Assembly: GCF_003852895.1 (NCBI RefSeq)
Contig: NZ_QUSW01000004.1
Span: 496,001 to 560,000 of the forward strand
DNA from: Rhizobacter terrae
Lineage (GTDB): Bacteria; Pseudomonadota; Gammaproteobacteria; Burkholderiales; Burkholderiaceae_C
DNA length: 64,000 bases
Direction of reading: 5' to 3'
Every line of letters begins with the position of its first letter. The first letter of the stretch is position 1. The notes below the pieces were generated by a model. That model made no database searches and was not told the origin of the DNA. It saw nothing but the letters and a program-made list of their open reading frames with translations. The translations under genes and the position numbers were made by a program. This document shows, one piece after another, positions 8,829 to 18,117 of this stretch.

Positions 8829-10063
8829 GGCAGCATATCCTTCGCTTGAACTCTGTCAAAAGTCTGGCCTGCCTCGTTCTTGAAGGGCTTGGCCCGCGTG
8901 AACACCACGTCGCCCGTGGCCGGGTCGGTCACCACGTAGCGCACGTTGACACGGTCCGGCCGCGTGGCGGTGCCGCCCGAGAGCGAGACCTGCACGTCCA
9001 CTTCCTTGCCCTTGCCCACCCAGTCGGCCCACTCGTTCTCCAGCTTCTTGTACGCGCTGTTGTTGAACTGCACGTTCTGCGGGAACATGTTGACCGGCCC
9101 CTGGTCCTTCACGAAGCGGTGGCCGATGATGTGGCCGCCGACGTCGTCGGCCTTGCCGGCCGCGCCCGAGGCGGCCTGCGCATCGCGCTCGGCGCTGCTG
9201 CGCGGTGCCTTGGAGAACACCTCCTTCAGGTTGGCCTCGGCCTTGATGGTGTGGCCTTCGGCATCCACCGTCCACTTCACCGTGTTCTTGCCCGTCGTGG
9301 CCGACTGCACGGTGAGCCTGGACGCGGCACTGGCGCCGTGCGATGCATCGGCCAGCGCTTCACCGCCGTGGGCGGCGCCATTCAGGCCTTCGGCCGCGTG
9401 CGTGGCTCCGTTCAAACCTTCGGCCGCGTGGGTTGTCGCGCTCAGCCCCTCGGCCGCATGCACTGCCGCATTGGCGCCCTCGGCACCCTTCACAGCCGCG
9501 TTCGCCTCGCCCGCGCCAATGAAGAAGCTGCCCACATCCACCACCGCACGCCCGGCGAACTTGGACCAGTCGCCGGACTTGGCCGCGTCCTGGTAGCCCG
9601 CCGTCACACCGTTCCACAGCGCCTTGGCGGTGTTGGCGTTCTCCTGCGTGTGCAGCACCCACTCGGCGGGGCTGCCCAGCTTGGCCATGGCGGTGAGCGC
9701 ATTGCCCGCCGTCTGCGCACGGGCGACGTTGCGCTCGGGGTGCAGCGCCCACTCGACCGGATCGGTCAGGTGGCCCAGGCCGCGCGCCATGGTGGCCAGC
9801 CCCGAGCCGGCGTCGTAGACCGCCAGGCCTGCGCCTTCGACCAGCCCGATCGAATCGGACAGGTTGTGCGCCACGAACTTGCCGACCACGCCGCCGTGGT
9901 GGTCCCCGAAATCGACCACGGCCTTGCGCGCGTCGTCGATGCCATGCTCGGCCGCATGCACCGCGCCATCGACCGCATGGCCTGCCGTGTCGATCGCCTC
10001 GTCGGCCTTGTCGTGGACCCAGCCCACGGCCTTGCCCACACTTCCGATCACATCCCAGCTCAT
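8825..10063 (-). CDS. Polymorphic toxin with C-terminal DNA/RNA non-specific endonuclease domain
   Basis: A 412-residue modular protein. Residues 1-200 are Ala/Gly/His-rich, helical and partly hydrophobic (likely a delivery or pretoxin region). Residues 202-241 are four 10-residue repeats of type HAAEGLNGAT. Residues ~260-412 form the nuclease: GGHIIGHRF at 309-317 with a likely catalytic His311, 'NMFPQNVQFNNSAYKKLENEW' next, then beta strands. This matches the Endonuclea_NS_2 domain of YeeF-type toxins. The ATG at 10063 is chosen because GGAGG lies 5 nt upstream; an upstream frame extension lacks this. No secretion signal is visible, so delivery by type VI secretion or another contact system is possible but not shown. 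The immunity gene overlaps its stop. Confidence 0.8.
   Translation of the reverse strand: MSWDVIGSVGKAVGWVHDKADEAIDTAGHAVDGAVHAAEHGIDDARKAVVDFGDHHGGVVGKFVAHNLSDSIGLVEGAGLAVYDAGSGLATMARGLGHLTDPVEWALHPERNVARAQTAGNALTAMAKLGSPAEWVLHTQENANTAKALWNGVTAGYQDAAKSGDWSKFAGRAVVDVGSFFIGAGEANAAVKGAEGANAAVHAAEGLSATTHAAEGLNGATHAAEGLNGAAHGGEALADASHGASAASRLTVQSATTGKNTVKWTVDAEGHTIKAEANLKEVFSKAPRSSAERDAQAASGAAGKADDVGGHIIGHRFVKDQGPVNMFPQNVQFNNSAYKKLENEWADWVGKGKEVDVQVSLSGGTATRPDRVNVRYVVTDPATGDVVFTRAKPFKNEAGQTFDRVQAKDMLP
9341..9460 (-). repeat. Four tandem 30-bp repeats inside the toxin gene
   Basis: Encodes four consecutive decapeptides: HAAEGLSATT, HAAEGLNGAT, HAAEGLNGAA and the diverged HGGEALADAS. They sit just before the nuclease domain, where a linker or cleavage region would be expected. 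Confidence 0.8.
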
Positions 10064-10159
10064 CAGCACCTCCGCAAACGGACGGGACGCACCTGTTCGT
10101 GCGTCGATGGGGTGTATTGCAGCGCCGTCGCCGGGCCGAAGAAAGCTGGTGCGCACGCC

Positions 10160-10195
10160 AGCTAGGGTGGACGCGAGCTGGGGTGGACCCTAGCT
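10160..10195. repeat. Inverted repeat over the trmJ stop codon
   Basis: Perfect 9-bp arms AGCTAGGGT (10160-10168) and ACCCTAGCT (10187-10195), followed on the plus strand by TTTT. The interior repeats the arm imperfectly (GCTAGGGTGGA versus GCTGGGGTGGA). It lies at the junction of trmJ and the toxin gene leader; the T-run is on the antisense side. Confidence 0.5.
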
Positions 10196-10936
10196 TTTGG
10201 GCCGCAAGCGGCTGAGCTCGATGAGATTGCGCGCGATTCCACGCAGGATGTGCACCTCTTCCGGCGTCACCTGCGCCCGGTTGAAGAGCTGGTTCAGCCG
10301 CGGCATGAGCTTCTTGGGCGCATCCGGATCGAGGAAGCCGCTGGCCACCAGCGCCTGCTGCCAGTGGTCCAGGACGCCCTGCACCGCCGCCGCATCCGCC
10401 GCCTGCGGTTCGGCGGTTCGGCCCTGGACTCCGAAGCCGCCCAGGGCCTGCCGCCAGTCGTACGCAATGAGCTGCACCGCCTGCGACAGGTTCAGCGAGC
10501 CATAGTCCGGATGCGTGGGGATGCTGATGCACGCATGGCAGCGGTACACGTCCTCGTTGCTCATGCCGAAGCGTTCGGAGCCGAAGAGGAAACCCACCGT
10601 GTGCGGGGTTCGCGCAAGGCCGGCGAACAGGTCGCGCGGCGCCTGCGTGGGCGGGCCGAAGTCGCGCGGCGTCATGGCCGTGGCGCACAGGCAGGTCACG
10701 CCGTCCAGCGCCTCGGCCAGCGTCGGCACGATGCGCGCCCGCTCCAGCACGTCCGTGGCGCCGCTGGCCATGGCGATGCTGTCGGGATGCGTCAGCGCGT
10801 CCTCGAAGCGGGGCGCGACCAGCACCAGGTCGGCAAAGCCCATCACCTTCATCGCCCGCGCCGTGGCGCCCACGTTGCCGCGGTGGCTGGTGTTGAGCAA
10901 TATGAAACGGGTGGGGTCGGGGTCCGCGATGGCCAT
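10190..10936 (-). CDS. trmJ: tRNA (cytidine/uridine-2'-O)-methyltransferase TrmJ
   Basis: A 248-residue SPOUT methyltransferase that 2'-O-methylates position 32 of several tRNAs using S-adenosylmethionine. Motif 1 is '[22 protein letters not shown]' at residues ~12-33. The knot motifs are '[17 protein letters not shown]' (~114-130) and '[18 protein letters not shown]' (~139-156), which carry the cofactor-binding loop. The C-terminal helical extension fits TrmJ rather than plain TrmH. It is divergent from suhB, a common Burkholderiales arrangement. Downstream on the same strand comes the toxin-immunity pair and then cysE. Confidence 0.92.
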   Translation of the reverse strand: MAIADPDPTRFILLNTSHRGNVGATARAMKVMGFADLVLVAPRFEDALTHPDSIAMASGATDVLERARIVPTLAEALDGVTCLCATAMTPRDFGPPTQAPRDLFAGLARTPHTVGFLFGSERFGMSNEDVYRCHACISIPTHPDYGSLNLSQAVQLIAYDWRQALGGFGVQGRTAEPQAADAAAVQGVLDHWQQALVASGFLDPDAPKKLMPRLNQLFNRAQVTPEEVHILRGIARNLIELSRLRPKS

Positions 10937-11042
10937 GGGTCTGCCGGCTCATGGGCCGGTTAAAATCGCGATTATCCGCAGCGGCTTTGCCTGCTGCCCG
11001 CTCTTTCCTCCCCGCCAGTCCACGCACACCCAAGGTTGCCCC

Positions 11043-12008
11043 ATGTCGCAAGCGCTTCATCCCATGCTCAACATCGCCATCAAGGCGGCACGCGCTGCGG
11101 GGGCGCTCATCAACCGGGCGTCGCTGGACCTCGATCTGCTCAAGATCAACACCAAGTCCCCCAACGACTTCGTCACCGAGGTCGACCAGGCCGCCGAACA
11201 GGCCATCATCGAAGTGCTGCTGCAGGCCTACCCGGGCCACGGCATCCTGGCCGAAGAATCCGGCCGCACGCATGGCGCCAAGGACAGCGACTACGTCTGG
11301 ATCATCGACCCGCTGGACGGCACCACCAACTTCATCCACGGCTTCCCGGTGTATGCCGTGTCCATCGCGCTGGCCTTCAAGGGCCAGATTCAGCAAGCCG
11401 TGGTGTACGACCCGGCGCGCAACGACCTCTTCTACGCGTCCAAGGGCCGCGGCGCCTTCCTCAACGACAAGCGCCTGCGCGTGTCCAAGCGCACCCGCAT
11501 GCAGGACTCGCTGGTGGGCACGGGCTTCCCCTTCCGCAAGGGCGACAACTTCAAGCGCTACGTGCAGATGTTCGAGGCCGTGATGCAGAACTGCGCCGGC
11601 CTGCGCCGCCCGGGCGCCGCCGCGCTGGACCTGTGCTACGTGGCCGCCGGCTACTACGACGGCTTCTTCGAGACGGGCCTGAACCCCTGGGACATCGCCG
11701 CCGGCTCGCTGATGATCACCGAGGCGGGCGGGCTCATCGGCAACTTCACCGGTGAATCCGACTACCTCTACCAGCGCGAGGTGGTGGCGGGCAACCCGAA
11801 GATCTATGCACAGCTCGTGCAGATCCTCTCGCCGTACACCCGCGTCATCAAGGCGGACGACGTGCATGCCGCAGCTGCAGCCGAACTGACGCCCGAGCAG
11901 GCGCTGATCGCCACGCAGGAGGCCAAGCCGGCCGAGGCGCCGAAGAAGAAGGGCGTGGTGCGCATCAAGAAGGCTGATGTGCAGCCCAAGGACGGCTCCC
12001 CCTTCTGA
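11043..12008 (+). CDS. suhB: Inositol-1-monophosphatase family protein SuhB
   Basis: A 321-residue magnesium-dependent phosphatase of the IMPase family. Metal-binding motifs are 'EESG' near 79, '[15 protein letters not shown]' at ~89-103 (DPLDGT box) and '[19 protein letters not shown]' at ~213-231 (WD motif). SuhB also takes part in rRNA antitermination and ribosome maturation in enterobacteria. The C-terminus carries an extra Ala/Lys-rich tail ('[19 protein letters not shown]'), a feature I regard as lineage-specific. The start ATG is at 11043. It is followed after 17 bp by mutS. Confidence 0.92.
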   Translation: MSQALHPMLNIAIKAARAAGALINRASLDLDLLKINTKSPNDFVTEVDQAAEQAIIEVLLQAYPGHGILAEESGRTHGAKDSDYVWIIDPLDGTTNFIHGFPVYAVSIALAFKGQIQQAVVYDPARNDLFYASKGRGAFLNDKRLRVSKRTRMQDSLVGTGFPFRKGDNFKRYVQMFEAVMQNCAGLRRPGAAALDLCYVAAGYYDGFFETGLNPWDIAAGSLMITEAGGLIGNFTGESDYLYQREVVAGNPKIYAQLVQILSPYTRVIKADDVHAAAAAELTPEQALIATQEAKPAEAPKKKGVVRIKKADVQPKDGSPF

Positions 12009-12025
12009 GCCGGGAGGCGACGCAG

Positions 12026-14626
12026 GTGACCACGCTTCCTCCGGCGGTGAATCCGGGCGCGGACCTCTCCGCCCACACGCCCATGATGCAGCAGTACCTG
12101 CGCATCAAGGCGGACCATCCCGACACGCTCGTGTTCTATCGCATGGGCGATTTCTACGAGCTGTTCTACGACGACGCGCGCCGCGGCAACAAGCTGCTGG
12201 ACATCACGCTCACCACGCGCGGCCAGAGCGCGGGCGAGCCGGTGGTGATGGCGGGCGTCCCGGTGCATGCGGTGGAGAGCTACCTCGCCAAGCTCATCAA
12301 GCTGGGCGAGGCCGTGGCCATCTGCGAGCAGGTGGGCGACGTGGCCACCTCCAAGGGGCCGGTGGAGCGCAAGGTGGTGCGGGTGGTCACGCCCGGCACC
12401 GTCACCGACACCGAACTGCTGGCCGACAAGAGCGACTCGCTGCTGGTGGCCTTGTCGAGCAACACGCACCGGGGCGTGACGACGCATGGCATCGCGTGGC
12501 TGGGGCTCACCAGCGGGCAGCTGGGCGTCACCGAATGCGATGACCGGCAACTCGCCGGCTGGCTCTCACGCCTGAACGCCGCCGAGGTGCTGGTGGACCG
12601 CGACCGCGTGCCCCCGGCGCTGGTGCAGGCGCGCACGACCATCACCCACCGCCCCACCTGGCAATTCGATGCGGAGCTGGGGCGGCGCAAGCTGTGCGAA
12701 CAGCTGCGCGTGTCCAGCCTTGCCGGCTTCAATGCGCAGGACCTTCCCTGCGCCCACGCCGCCGCCGCAGCGCTGCTGAGCTTCGCCGAGCACACGCAAG
12801 GCCAGGCGCTGGCCCACGTGCGGCATCTGCAGGTCGAACGCGCCACCGAGCTGCTGGACCTGCCGCCACTCACCCACCGCAACCTCGAACTCACGCAGAC
12901 GCTGCGCGGCGAGGACTCGCCCACGCTGCTCTCGCTGCTGGACACCTGCCGCACCGGCATGGGCAGCCGCACACTGCGGCACTGGCTCACGCACCCACTG
13001 CGCGAGCGCGCCGTGGCCATGCAGCGCCATGACGCGCTGGATGCGCTCATCGAGCAAGGCGTCACCACCTTGCGCGATGCCTTGCGCGGCGTGAGCGACG
13101 TGGAGCGCATCACCGCCCGCATCGCCTTGCGCCAGGTGCGCCCGCGCGAGCTCACTGGCCTGCGCGCCACGCTGCAGGGCCTGCCCTCGCTGCGCCGCCA
13201 TGTGCCCGCCGATGCCGCCTTGCTGCTGGACATGCTGGCGCAGGCCATGAACCCGTCGGCAGAGATCCTCGCGCTGCTGGAAGCATCCATTGCCGAGGAG
13301 CCCGCCGTGCTGCTGCGCGACGGTGGCGTGATCGCCACCGGCTTCGATGCCCAGCTCGACGAGCTGCGCGCCATCAGCCAGAACTGCGACGCCTTCCTGC
13401 TTGACCTGGAAACCCGCGAGCGCACCCGCACCGGCATCGCCAACCTGCGCGTGCAGTTCAACAAGGTGCACGGCTTCTACATCGAGGTCACGCAAGGCCA
13501 GGTCGACAAGGTGCCGATGGACTACCAGCGCCGGCAGACGCTGAAGAACGCCGAGCGCTACATCACGCCCGAGTTGAAAGCCTTCGAGGACAAGGCACTC
13601 TCGGCGCAGGACCGCGCGCTGGCCCGCGAGAAGCTGCTGTACGACCAGCTCATCGACCAGCTGCAGGCGCACCTGGACGAGCTGTCGGGCCTGGCCCGCG
13701 CGCTGGCCAGCCTGGACGCGCTGGCTGCGCTGACCGAACGCGCGCTCACGCTGAACTGGACGCGCCCTCAGTTCGTGAAGGAGCCTTGCATCGCCATCGA
13801 GGCAGGCCGTCATCCGGTGGTTGAAGCGCGCCTTCAGGAAACCGGCGCCGGCAACTTCATGCCCAACGACTGCCGGCTCGACGCCACGCGCAAGATGCTG
13901 GTCATCACCGGCCCGAACATGGGCGGCAAGAGCACCTTCATGCGGCAAGTGGCCCTCATTGCGCTGCTCGCCGCCATGGGCTCCTTCGTGCCGGCAAAGG
14001 CCTGCCGGCTGGGGCCGGTGGATGCGATCCACACCCGCATCGGCGCGGCGGACGACCTGGCGAATGCGCAGTCGACCTTCATGCTGGAGATGACCGAGGC
14101 CGCCGCCATCCTGCATGGTGCCACCGAGCATTCGCTCGTGCTGATGGACGAGATCGGCCGCGGCACGTCCACCTTCGACGGCCTGGCGCTGGCCGGGGCC
14201 ATCGCCAGCCACCTGCACGACAAGAACAAGGCCTTCACGCTCTTTGCCACGCACTACTTCGAGCTCACCGAGTTCCCGAAGAAGCATGAGCGCGCGCTGA
14301 ACGTGCACGTGTCGGCGGCCGAGAGCGGCGACGACATCGTGTTCCTGCACGACATCCAGCCGGGGCCGGCGAGCCGCAGCTACGGCGTGCAGGTGGCGCG
14401 GTTGGCAGGCATGCCGTCAGGCCTCGTGCGGCAGGCGCGCGCGACGCTGGAGGCGCTGGAGAACCAGCAGCGTGCGGCCGATGCGCAGATCGATCTCTTC
14501 GCGGCACCGGCTGCGTTGCCCGAGCGCGAGCCATCGCCCATCGAGGCGGCGCTGGCCCGGATCGACCCGGACCAGCTCACGCCCAAGGAAGCGCTGGACG
14601 CGCTCTACAAGCTGAAGAACCTCTGA
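12026..14626 (+). CDS. mutS: DNA mismatch repair protein MutS
   Basis: An 866-residue mismatch sensor that starts methyl-directed repair together with MutL. The mismatch-contacting F-x-E motif is Phe43-Tyr-Glu45 in 'GDFYELF'. The ATPase domain has the Walker A 'GPNMGGKST' near residue 630, followed by '[11 protein letters not shown]', the Walker B '[16 protein letters not shown]' and 'FATHYFEL'. The C-terminus ends '[13 protein letters not shown]', as usual. The start is GTG at 12026 with GGGAGG 8 nt upstream. The stop TGA touches the stop of the convergent receptor gene (TGA|TCA). Confidence 0.97.
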   Translation: MTTLPPAVNPGADLSAHTPMMQQYLRIKADHPDTLVFYRMGDFYELFYDDARRGNKLLDITLTTRGQSAGEPVVMAGVPVHAVESYLAKLIKLGEAVAICEQVGDVATSKGPVERKVVRVVTPGTVTDTELLADKSDSLLVALSSNTHRGVTTHGIAWLGLTSGQLGVTECDDRQLAGWLSRLNAAEVLVDRDRVPPALVQARTTITHRPTWQFDAELGRRKLCEQLRVSSLAGFNAQDLPCAHAAAAALLSFAEHTQGQALAHVRHLQVERATELLDLPPLTHRNLELTQTLRGEDSPTLLSLLDTCRTGMGSRTLRHWLTHPLRERAVAMQRHDALDALIEQGVTTLRDALRGVSDVERITARIALRQVRPRELTGLRATLQGLPSLRRHVPADAALLLDMLAQAMNPSAEILALLEASIAEEPAVLLRDGGVIATGFDAQLDELRAISQNCDAFLLDLETRERTRTGIANLRVQFNKVHGFYIEVTQGQVDKVPMDYQRRQTLKNAERYITPELKAFEDKALSAQDRALAREKLLYDQLIDQLQAHLDELSGLARALASLDALAALTERALTLNWTRPQFVKEPCIAIEAGRHPVVEARLQETGAGNFMPNDCRLDATRKMLVITGPNMGGKSTFMRQVALIALLAAMGSFVPAKACRLGPVDAIHTRIGAADDLANAQSTFMLEMTEAAAILHGATEHSLVLMDEIGRGTSTFDGLALAGAIASHLHDKNKAFTLFATHYFELTEFPKKHERALNVHVSAAESGDDIVFLHDIQPGPASRSYGVQVARLAGMPSGLVRQARATLEALENQQRAADAQIDLFAAPAALPEREPSPIEAALARIDPDQLTPKEALDALYKLKNL

Positions 14627-15781
14627 TCAGCCCGTGCGGCGGCCGTTGGCGCCGAGAACCGCCAGGCTGACGTACTTCGACGCAACGTACGGCGCCGCGC
14701 CGGCGAAGCCCAGGTTCATCTCGCCGATGCTGAGCTGCTTCATGCCGGCCAGCGCCTGGCGCAGCTTGTCTCGCGTCACGTCGCGGCCGGCGCGGCGCAG
14801 GCCTTCGGCGACGACCATCGCGTTCACGTAGCCCTCGAAGGCGGTGTTGCCGGGGTTCTCCTTGCCGGCCGCACGCATGGCCGCATGGAAATTGCGCACC
14901 GATTCGAGCCGTTCGGACGTGGCGTCCGGGAACACCTGCGACATCGCTAGGCCTTGCAGGGCAGGCCCCAGCTTCGCCAGTTCCGAGGAGATCACCGACA
15001 CCGACAGGCCCACGATGGGCAGGCCCGGCATGCGGTTGCGCAATTCGAGGATCAGCGCGGTGCTCACCGTGCCGGTGGTCCCGAGGAACACCACGGTCGG
15101 CTTGGCCGCCTGCACCTGATCCACCACCTGCGTGACGTTCTTGCCGTCCACCGCCACGGCCACCGAGGCCACCGACTTGCGCTGCGCCGCCTTGATGGCC
15201 GCCTCGGCGTCCTTGGCCACTTCCTTGCCGAAGCCGTTGTCGAGGTAGACGACCGCGATGTCCTGCAGGCCCATGGCCACCAGTTGCTGGCTGACGCGGG
15301 TCACCTCATCGGTGTAGCTGGCACGCACGTGGAAGACGTTGCGCTGGCCCGGCTGGCGCAGCGACGAGGCGCCGGTGATCGGCCCCACGTAGGGCACGCC
15401 GGCCTGCTCGATGATGGGAATGATCGCAGCATTGTTGGGCGTGCCGATGCACGACATCAGCGCGAACACCGCATTGCCGTCGAGCATCTGCTTGACGTTC
15501 TCGACCGAGCGCGCGGGCACGTAGCCATCGTCCTTCATCACCAGGCGCAGTTCGCGGCCATGGATGCCACCGGCCTTGTTGATGGCCTGGAAGGCCGCGG
15601 TGATGCCCGCCTGCTGGTCGCGGCCCGCCCCGGCGAGGATGCCGGTGAGCGCCGCCGTGCTGCCCATGGTGATGTGCGATGTGGAGATGTCTTCGGCCGC
15701 GCGGGCGACCTGCACCCAGCCGCCACCGGCCACTGCGGCGGCTCCACCGGCCACCGAACTCAGGAACATCCGACGCTTCAT
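14627..15781 (-). CDS. ABC transporter substrate-binding protein, branched-chain amino acid type
   Basis: A 384-residue periplasmic protein of the LivK/Peripla_BP_6 family. A signal peptide with 'MKRRMFLSSVAGG' (Arg-rich start) ends near 'QVARAAE'. The mature part begins with 'ITMGSTAALTG' and contains 'GIHGRELRLVMKDDGY', 'GTPNNAAIIPIIEQAGVPYVGP' and 'YVNAMVVAEGLRRAG', the standard pattern for receptors of branched-chain amino acids, amides or aromatic acids. No LivHMGF permease or ATPase gene is near, so it is an orphan receptor. It shares a zero-gap convergent boundary with mutS. Ligand unknown. Confidence 0.9.
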   Translation of the reverse strand: MKRRMFLSSVAGGAAAVAGGGWVQVARAAEDISTSHITMGSTAALTGILAGAGRDQQAGITAAFQAINKAGGIHGRELRLVMKDDGYVPARSVENVKQMLDGNAVFALMSCIGTPNNAAIIPIIEQAGVPYVGPITGASSLRQPGQRNVFHVRASYTDEVTRVSQQLVAMGLQDIAVVYLDNGFGKEVAKDAEAAIKAAQRKSVASVAVAVDGKNVTQVVDQVQAAKPTVVFLGTTGTVSTALILELRNRMPGLPIVGLSVSVISSELAKLGPALQGLAMSQVFPDATSERLESVRNFHAAMRAAGKENPGNTAFEGYVNAMVVAEGLRRAGRDVTRDKLRQALAGMKQLSIGEMNLGFAGAAPYVASKYVSLAVLGANGRRTG

Positions 15782-15900
15782 GGTCCACCTCCAGGATTTT
15801 GTGAGATGCGACTATCCGGCCGGCAGACGGTACCGGTCTGTACCGCAGGCGACAGTTTTGCGTCAGCTTTCGTGACAGGACCCTCACAGTGAATCCTCAC

Positions 15901-15913
15901 GTGAACTATTCAC
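15901..15913. promoter_or_regulatory. Candidate operator, inverted repeat GTGAA-CTA-TTCAC
   Basis: Perfect 5-bp arms around a 3-bp centre in the 257-bp divergent region between the receptor gene (start 15781) and the secreted protein gene (start 16039). A further GTGAAT 12 bp upstream gives a second arm (GTGAAT-N13-ATTCAC). No bound regulator can be named. Confidence 0.35.
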
Positions 15914-16038
15914 GCGGCGGTGTGGCACCGTGCGATCACCGCGGGTTTTCACTCTAGGGGTGGAGCGACCGAACCCAAGCCGTTACCCTCCCGCGCGGCC
16001 GGATCACCGGCCGATGAATCCATCATCAGGGAGAGTCC

Positions 16039-17313
16039 ATGTCACTGTTCAGTCGCCACAGGGTTGGCGCCTTCGCCGCTGCATTGCTGGTGTCGTCCGC
16101 ATGCTGGGCATTGCCGGCCGGTTGGACGGCCGCCGCATCGTCGTCCAACGCGCAGGTCTACCGCAGCAGCCGCGGCACGCTGAGCGCCGAGTTCCGGGTC
16201 TATCCGGCCCAGCAGTCGGACGGCACGCTGTCCGACTGGTTCGAGACGCGTCGCACCCAGCCGATGGCCGGGGTGCCGACGAGTTCGTTCGAACCCACGA
16301 ACCAGTCCCAATCGAACATCGTGTTCGCCTATGGCGCGGGCGTGGACGCGCAGGGCCGCCGGGTCATCGTGGTCCGCACGGGCTGCGCCCGCTCGCAAGG
16401 CGGCTTCGTGCTGGCAGAGACGGTCATGTCGATGGACCTCGACTATTTCCGCCAGACCTTCCAGGAGGCCGGCAGCATCCTGGAGCAGGCCTGCTTCGCC
16501 AATGGCACCGCCGCCGCGACCAAGGCGGCGCCCGCCACCAAACCGGCCGCCGAGCCCCCGGCCGAGCGTCCCTATGCCTACGTCAAGGCGCAGGGCACGG
16601 GCCTCAAGCCCAAAGACATCGAGACCATCCTCTGGCGCTGGCGCAACGAGCAGTCGGGCATGACCATGCAGGTCCGGACCTACTACTACCTGCTGCTGAA
16701 GGACGGCACCTACCGGCACGGCCTGCCGCCGGTGGCACTGGAAGATTTCGACGCGGCCGCTGCCAAGCAGGGCGAGCCACAGGAATGGGGCCGCTGGACC
16801 CGCTCGGGCGCGAACTACGCACTCAGGCGCAACGGCGACAAGGACGTGGACAGCCTCCCGGCCGACAGTGCCCGCTTGCCCGCGCGCAAGGACGAGAAGC
16901 TGGACGGCACCTGGCAGATCGAGACCGCCTATTCGAGCCTGTGGTCGGTGTCGCGCTCGCGCCGCGCCATCAGCTTCGATCGCGATGGCCGCTTCAGCCG
17001 CAACTCGGGCGGCAGCATCGTGGGCAGCATGGGCAGCGGCGCTGGGGGCAACGCGGTGGGCGGCTCGGTGGTCCACGACGACGACAGCAGCTCATCCTCC
17101 ATGGGCAGCGCGGTGGCCGTCGCCGGCTCTTCGCGCAAGCGAGCGAGCACCTTGCCCGACCGCTCGGGCACCTACCGGCTCGACGGCTACACCCTGGAGC
17201 TGCGCTACGACAGCGGCCGCGTCGAACGCCTGGCCTTCTGCACGACGGACAACCGCGACACCCTCTACTTCAACGGCGAGGAACTGCGGCGCGAGAAGCC
17301 CGACAAGCGCTGA
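16039..17313 (+). CDS. Secreted protein of unknown function
   Basis: I do not recognise this 424-residue protein. Residues 1-25 form a Sec signal peptide ending near SSACWALPAG. Residues ~30-155 are globular and include two cysteines ('RTGCARS', 'LEQACFANG'). A 20-residue Ala/Pro/Lys linker follows, then a region with 'LWRWRNEQSGMTMQVRTYYYLLLKDGTYRHGLP' (a lipocalin- or META-like style of aromatic beta strands). Residues ~330-375 are Gly/Ser/Asp low complexity, and the C-terminus has 'GTYRLDGYTLELRYDSGRVERLAFC'. GGGAGA lies 6-7 nt before the ATG. Its function cannot be assigned; the convergent neighbour is a winged-helix regulator. Confidence 0.75.
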   Translation: MSLFSRHRVGAFAAALLVSSACWALPAGWTAAASSSNAQVYRSSRGTLSAEFRVYPAQQSDGTLSDWFETRRTQPMAGVPTSSFEPTNQSQSNIVFAYGAGVDAQGRRVIVVRTGCARSQGGFVLAETVMSMDLDYFRQTFQEAGSILEQACFANGTAAATKAAPATKPAAEPPAERPYAYVKAQGTGLKPKDIETILWRWRNEQSGMTMQVRTYYYLLLKDGTYRHGLPPVALEDFDAAAAKQGEPQEWGRWTRSGANYALRRNGDKDVDSLPADSARLPARKDEKLDGTWQIETAYSSLWSVSRSRRAISFDRDGRFSRNSGGSIVGSMGSGAGGNAVGGSVVHDDDSSSSSMGSAVAVAGSSRKRASTLPDRSGTYRLDGYTLELRYDSGRVERLAFCTTDNRDTLYFNGEELRREKPDKR

Positions 17314-17319
17314 GGCTCC

Positions 17320-17964
17320 TCAGTCTTCCAGGCGCACGTGCATCAGGTGCACGAGTGCCGGCACCGTCTTGCTCGACTTGTCGCTCAGCGCGCCGTACTT
17401 GTCGTACAGCGCGTTGAGGTCGGCCGCCAGCGCCGCCTGCTCCTCGTGGGTGAGCCACAGCCTCGCCCAGTAGTAGATGAAGTCATCGGGCGGCGGCTCC
17501 ACGCCTTCGCGCGGCATGATGGTCGTGAACGGCCCCCCGTTGCCATAGGGCTGGAAGCACAGCTCAAGGTCGGGCGCCTGCTTGGCGAGCGAGCGCGCGA
17601 GCGTCTGCTCGGCCGTCGTGTTCCATCGTGCCGAGAAGTCGGCAAACACCGCCTCGTAGCTTTCCATCGGCGCGTCCTTCAAAGCCACGCGCAAGCGGTC
17701 GGCAATGCTCCGGTAGAAGGTGAGCGTGTGGCGGCCGCGCTTCTCCGTGCGCTCCACGCGGATCAGGCCCGTCTCCACCAGGCGGTTGATCCAGTAGCTC
17801 ATCGCCGTCTTCTTCACGCCCAGCTCGGCGCTGGCACTGGCGAGGTCGCTGCTGCGGCCCAGAAACGGCTTGAGGTGTATCCGCTTGTTCGGATGCCAGA
17901 GGATCTCCGCGGCCGCGGGATCGGTGACGAGCCAATCCGCCGCCGGCGTCCAGCGTGGTGCCAT
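17320..17964 (-). CDS. Winged-helix transcriptional regulator, MarR/ArsR-like
   Basis: A 214-residue putative DNA-binding protein. Residues ~20-80 form a winged helix: 'SDLASASAELGVKKTAMSYWINRLVETGLIRVERTEKRGRHTLTFYRS' reads as a recognition helix (KKTAMSYWINRL) followed by a wing (RTEKRGRHTLTFYR). The rest is helical and may bind a ligand or form the dimer. I cannot name the family beyond ArsR/MarR-like HTH. It is divergent from the first of two tandem lipoprotein genes (153 bp between starts), so it may control them; this is inferred from position only. Confidence 0.65.
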   Translation of the reverse strand: MAPRWTPAADWLVTDPAAAEILWHPNKRIHLKPFLGRSSDLASASAELGVKKTAMSYWINRLVETGLIRVERTEKRGRHTLTFYRSIADRLRVALKDAPMESYEAVFADFSARWNTTAEQTLARSLAKQAPDLELCFQPYGNGGPFTTIMPREGVEPPPDDFIYYWARLWLTHEEQAALAADLNALYDKYGALSDKSSKTVPALVHLMHVRLED

Positions 17965-18117
17965 GTGTTCGAACTCCCGTTTCTCGATTGTTCTCGCGCC
18001 GCGAAGAGAGCGTGCGGCGATTCAGTCGGGCCGATGTTATTTGAACGGTGAGGCCCCTACTCTGCGCCCCGGCTCAGGACACGGTGGCCAGCAACGACAA
18101 CACAGGGAGAGTCAACA

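Noticed and set aside
9360-11867. Very long open frame on the minus strand over toxin, trmJ and suhB
   Set aside because: It is an antisense or out-of-frame shadow produced by high GC; the true genes have family motifs and ribosome sites in other frames.
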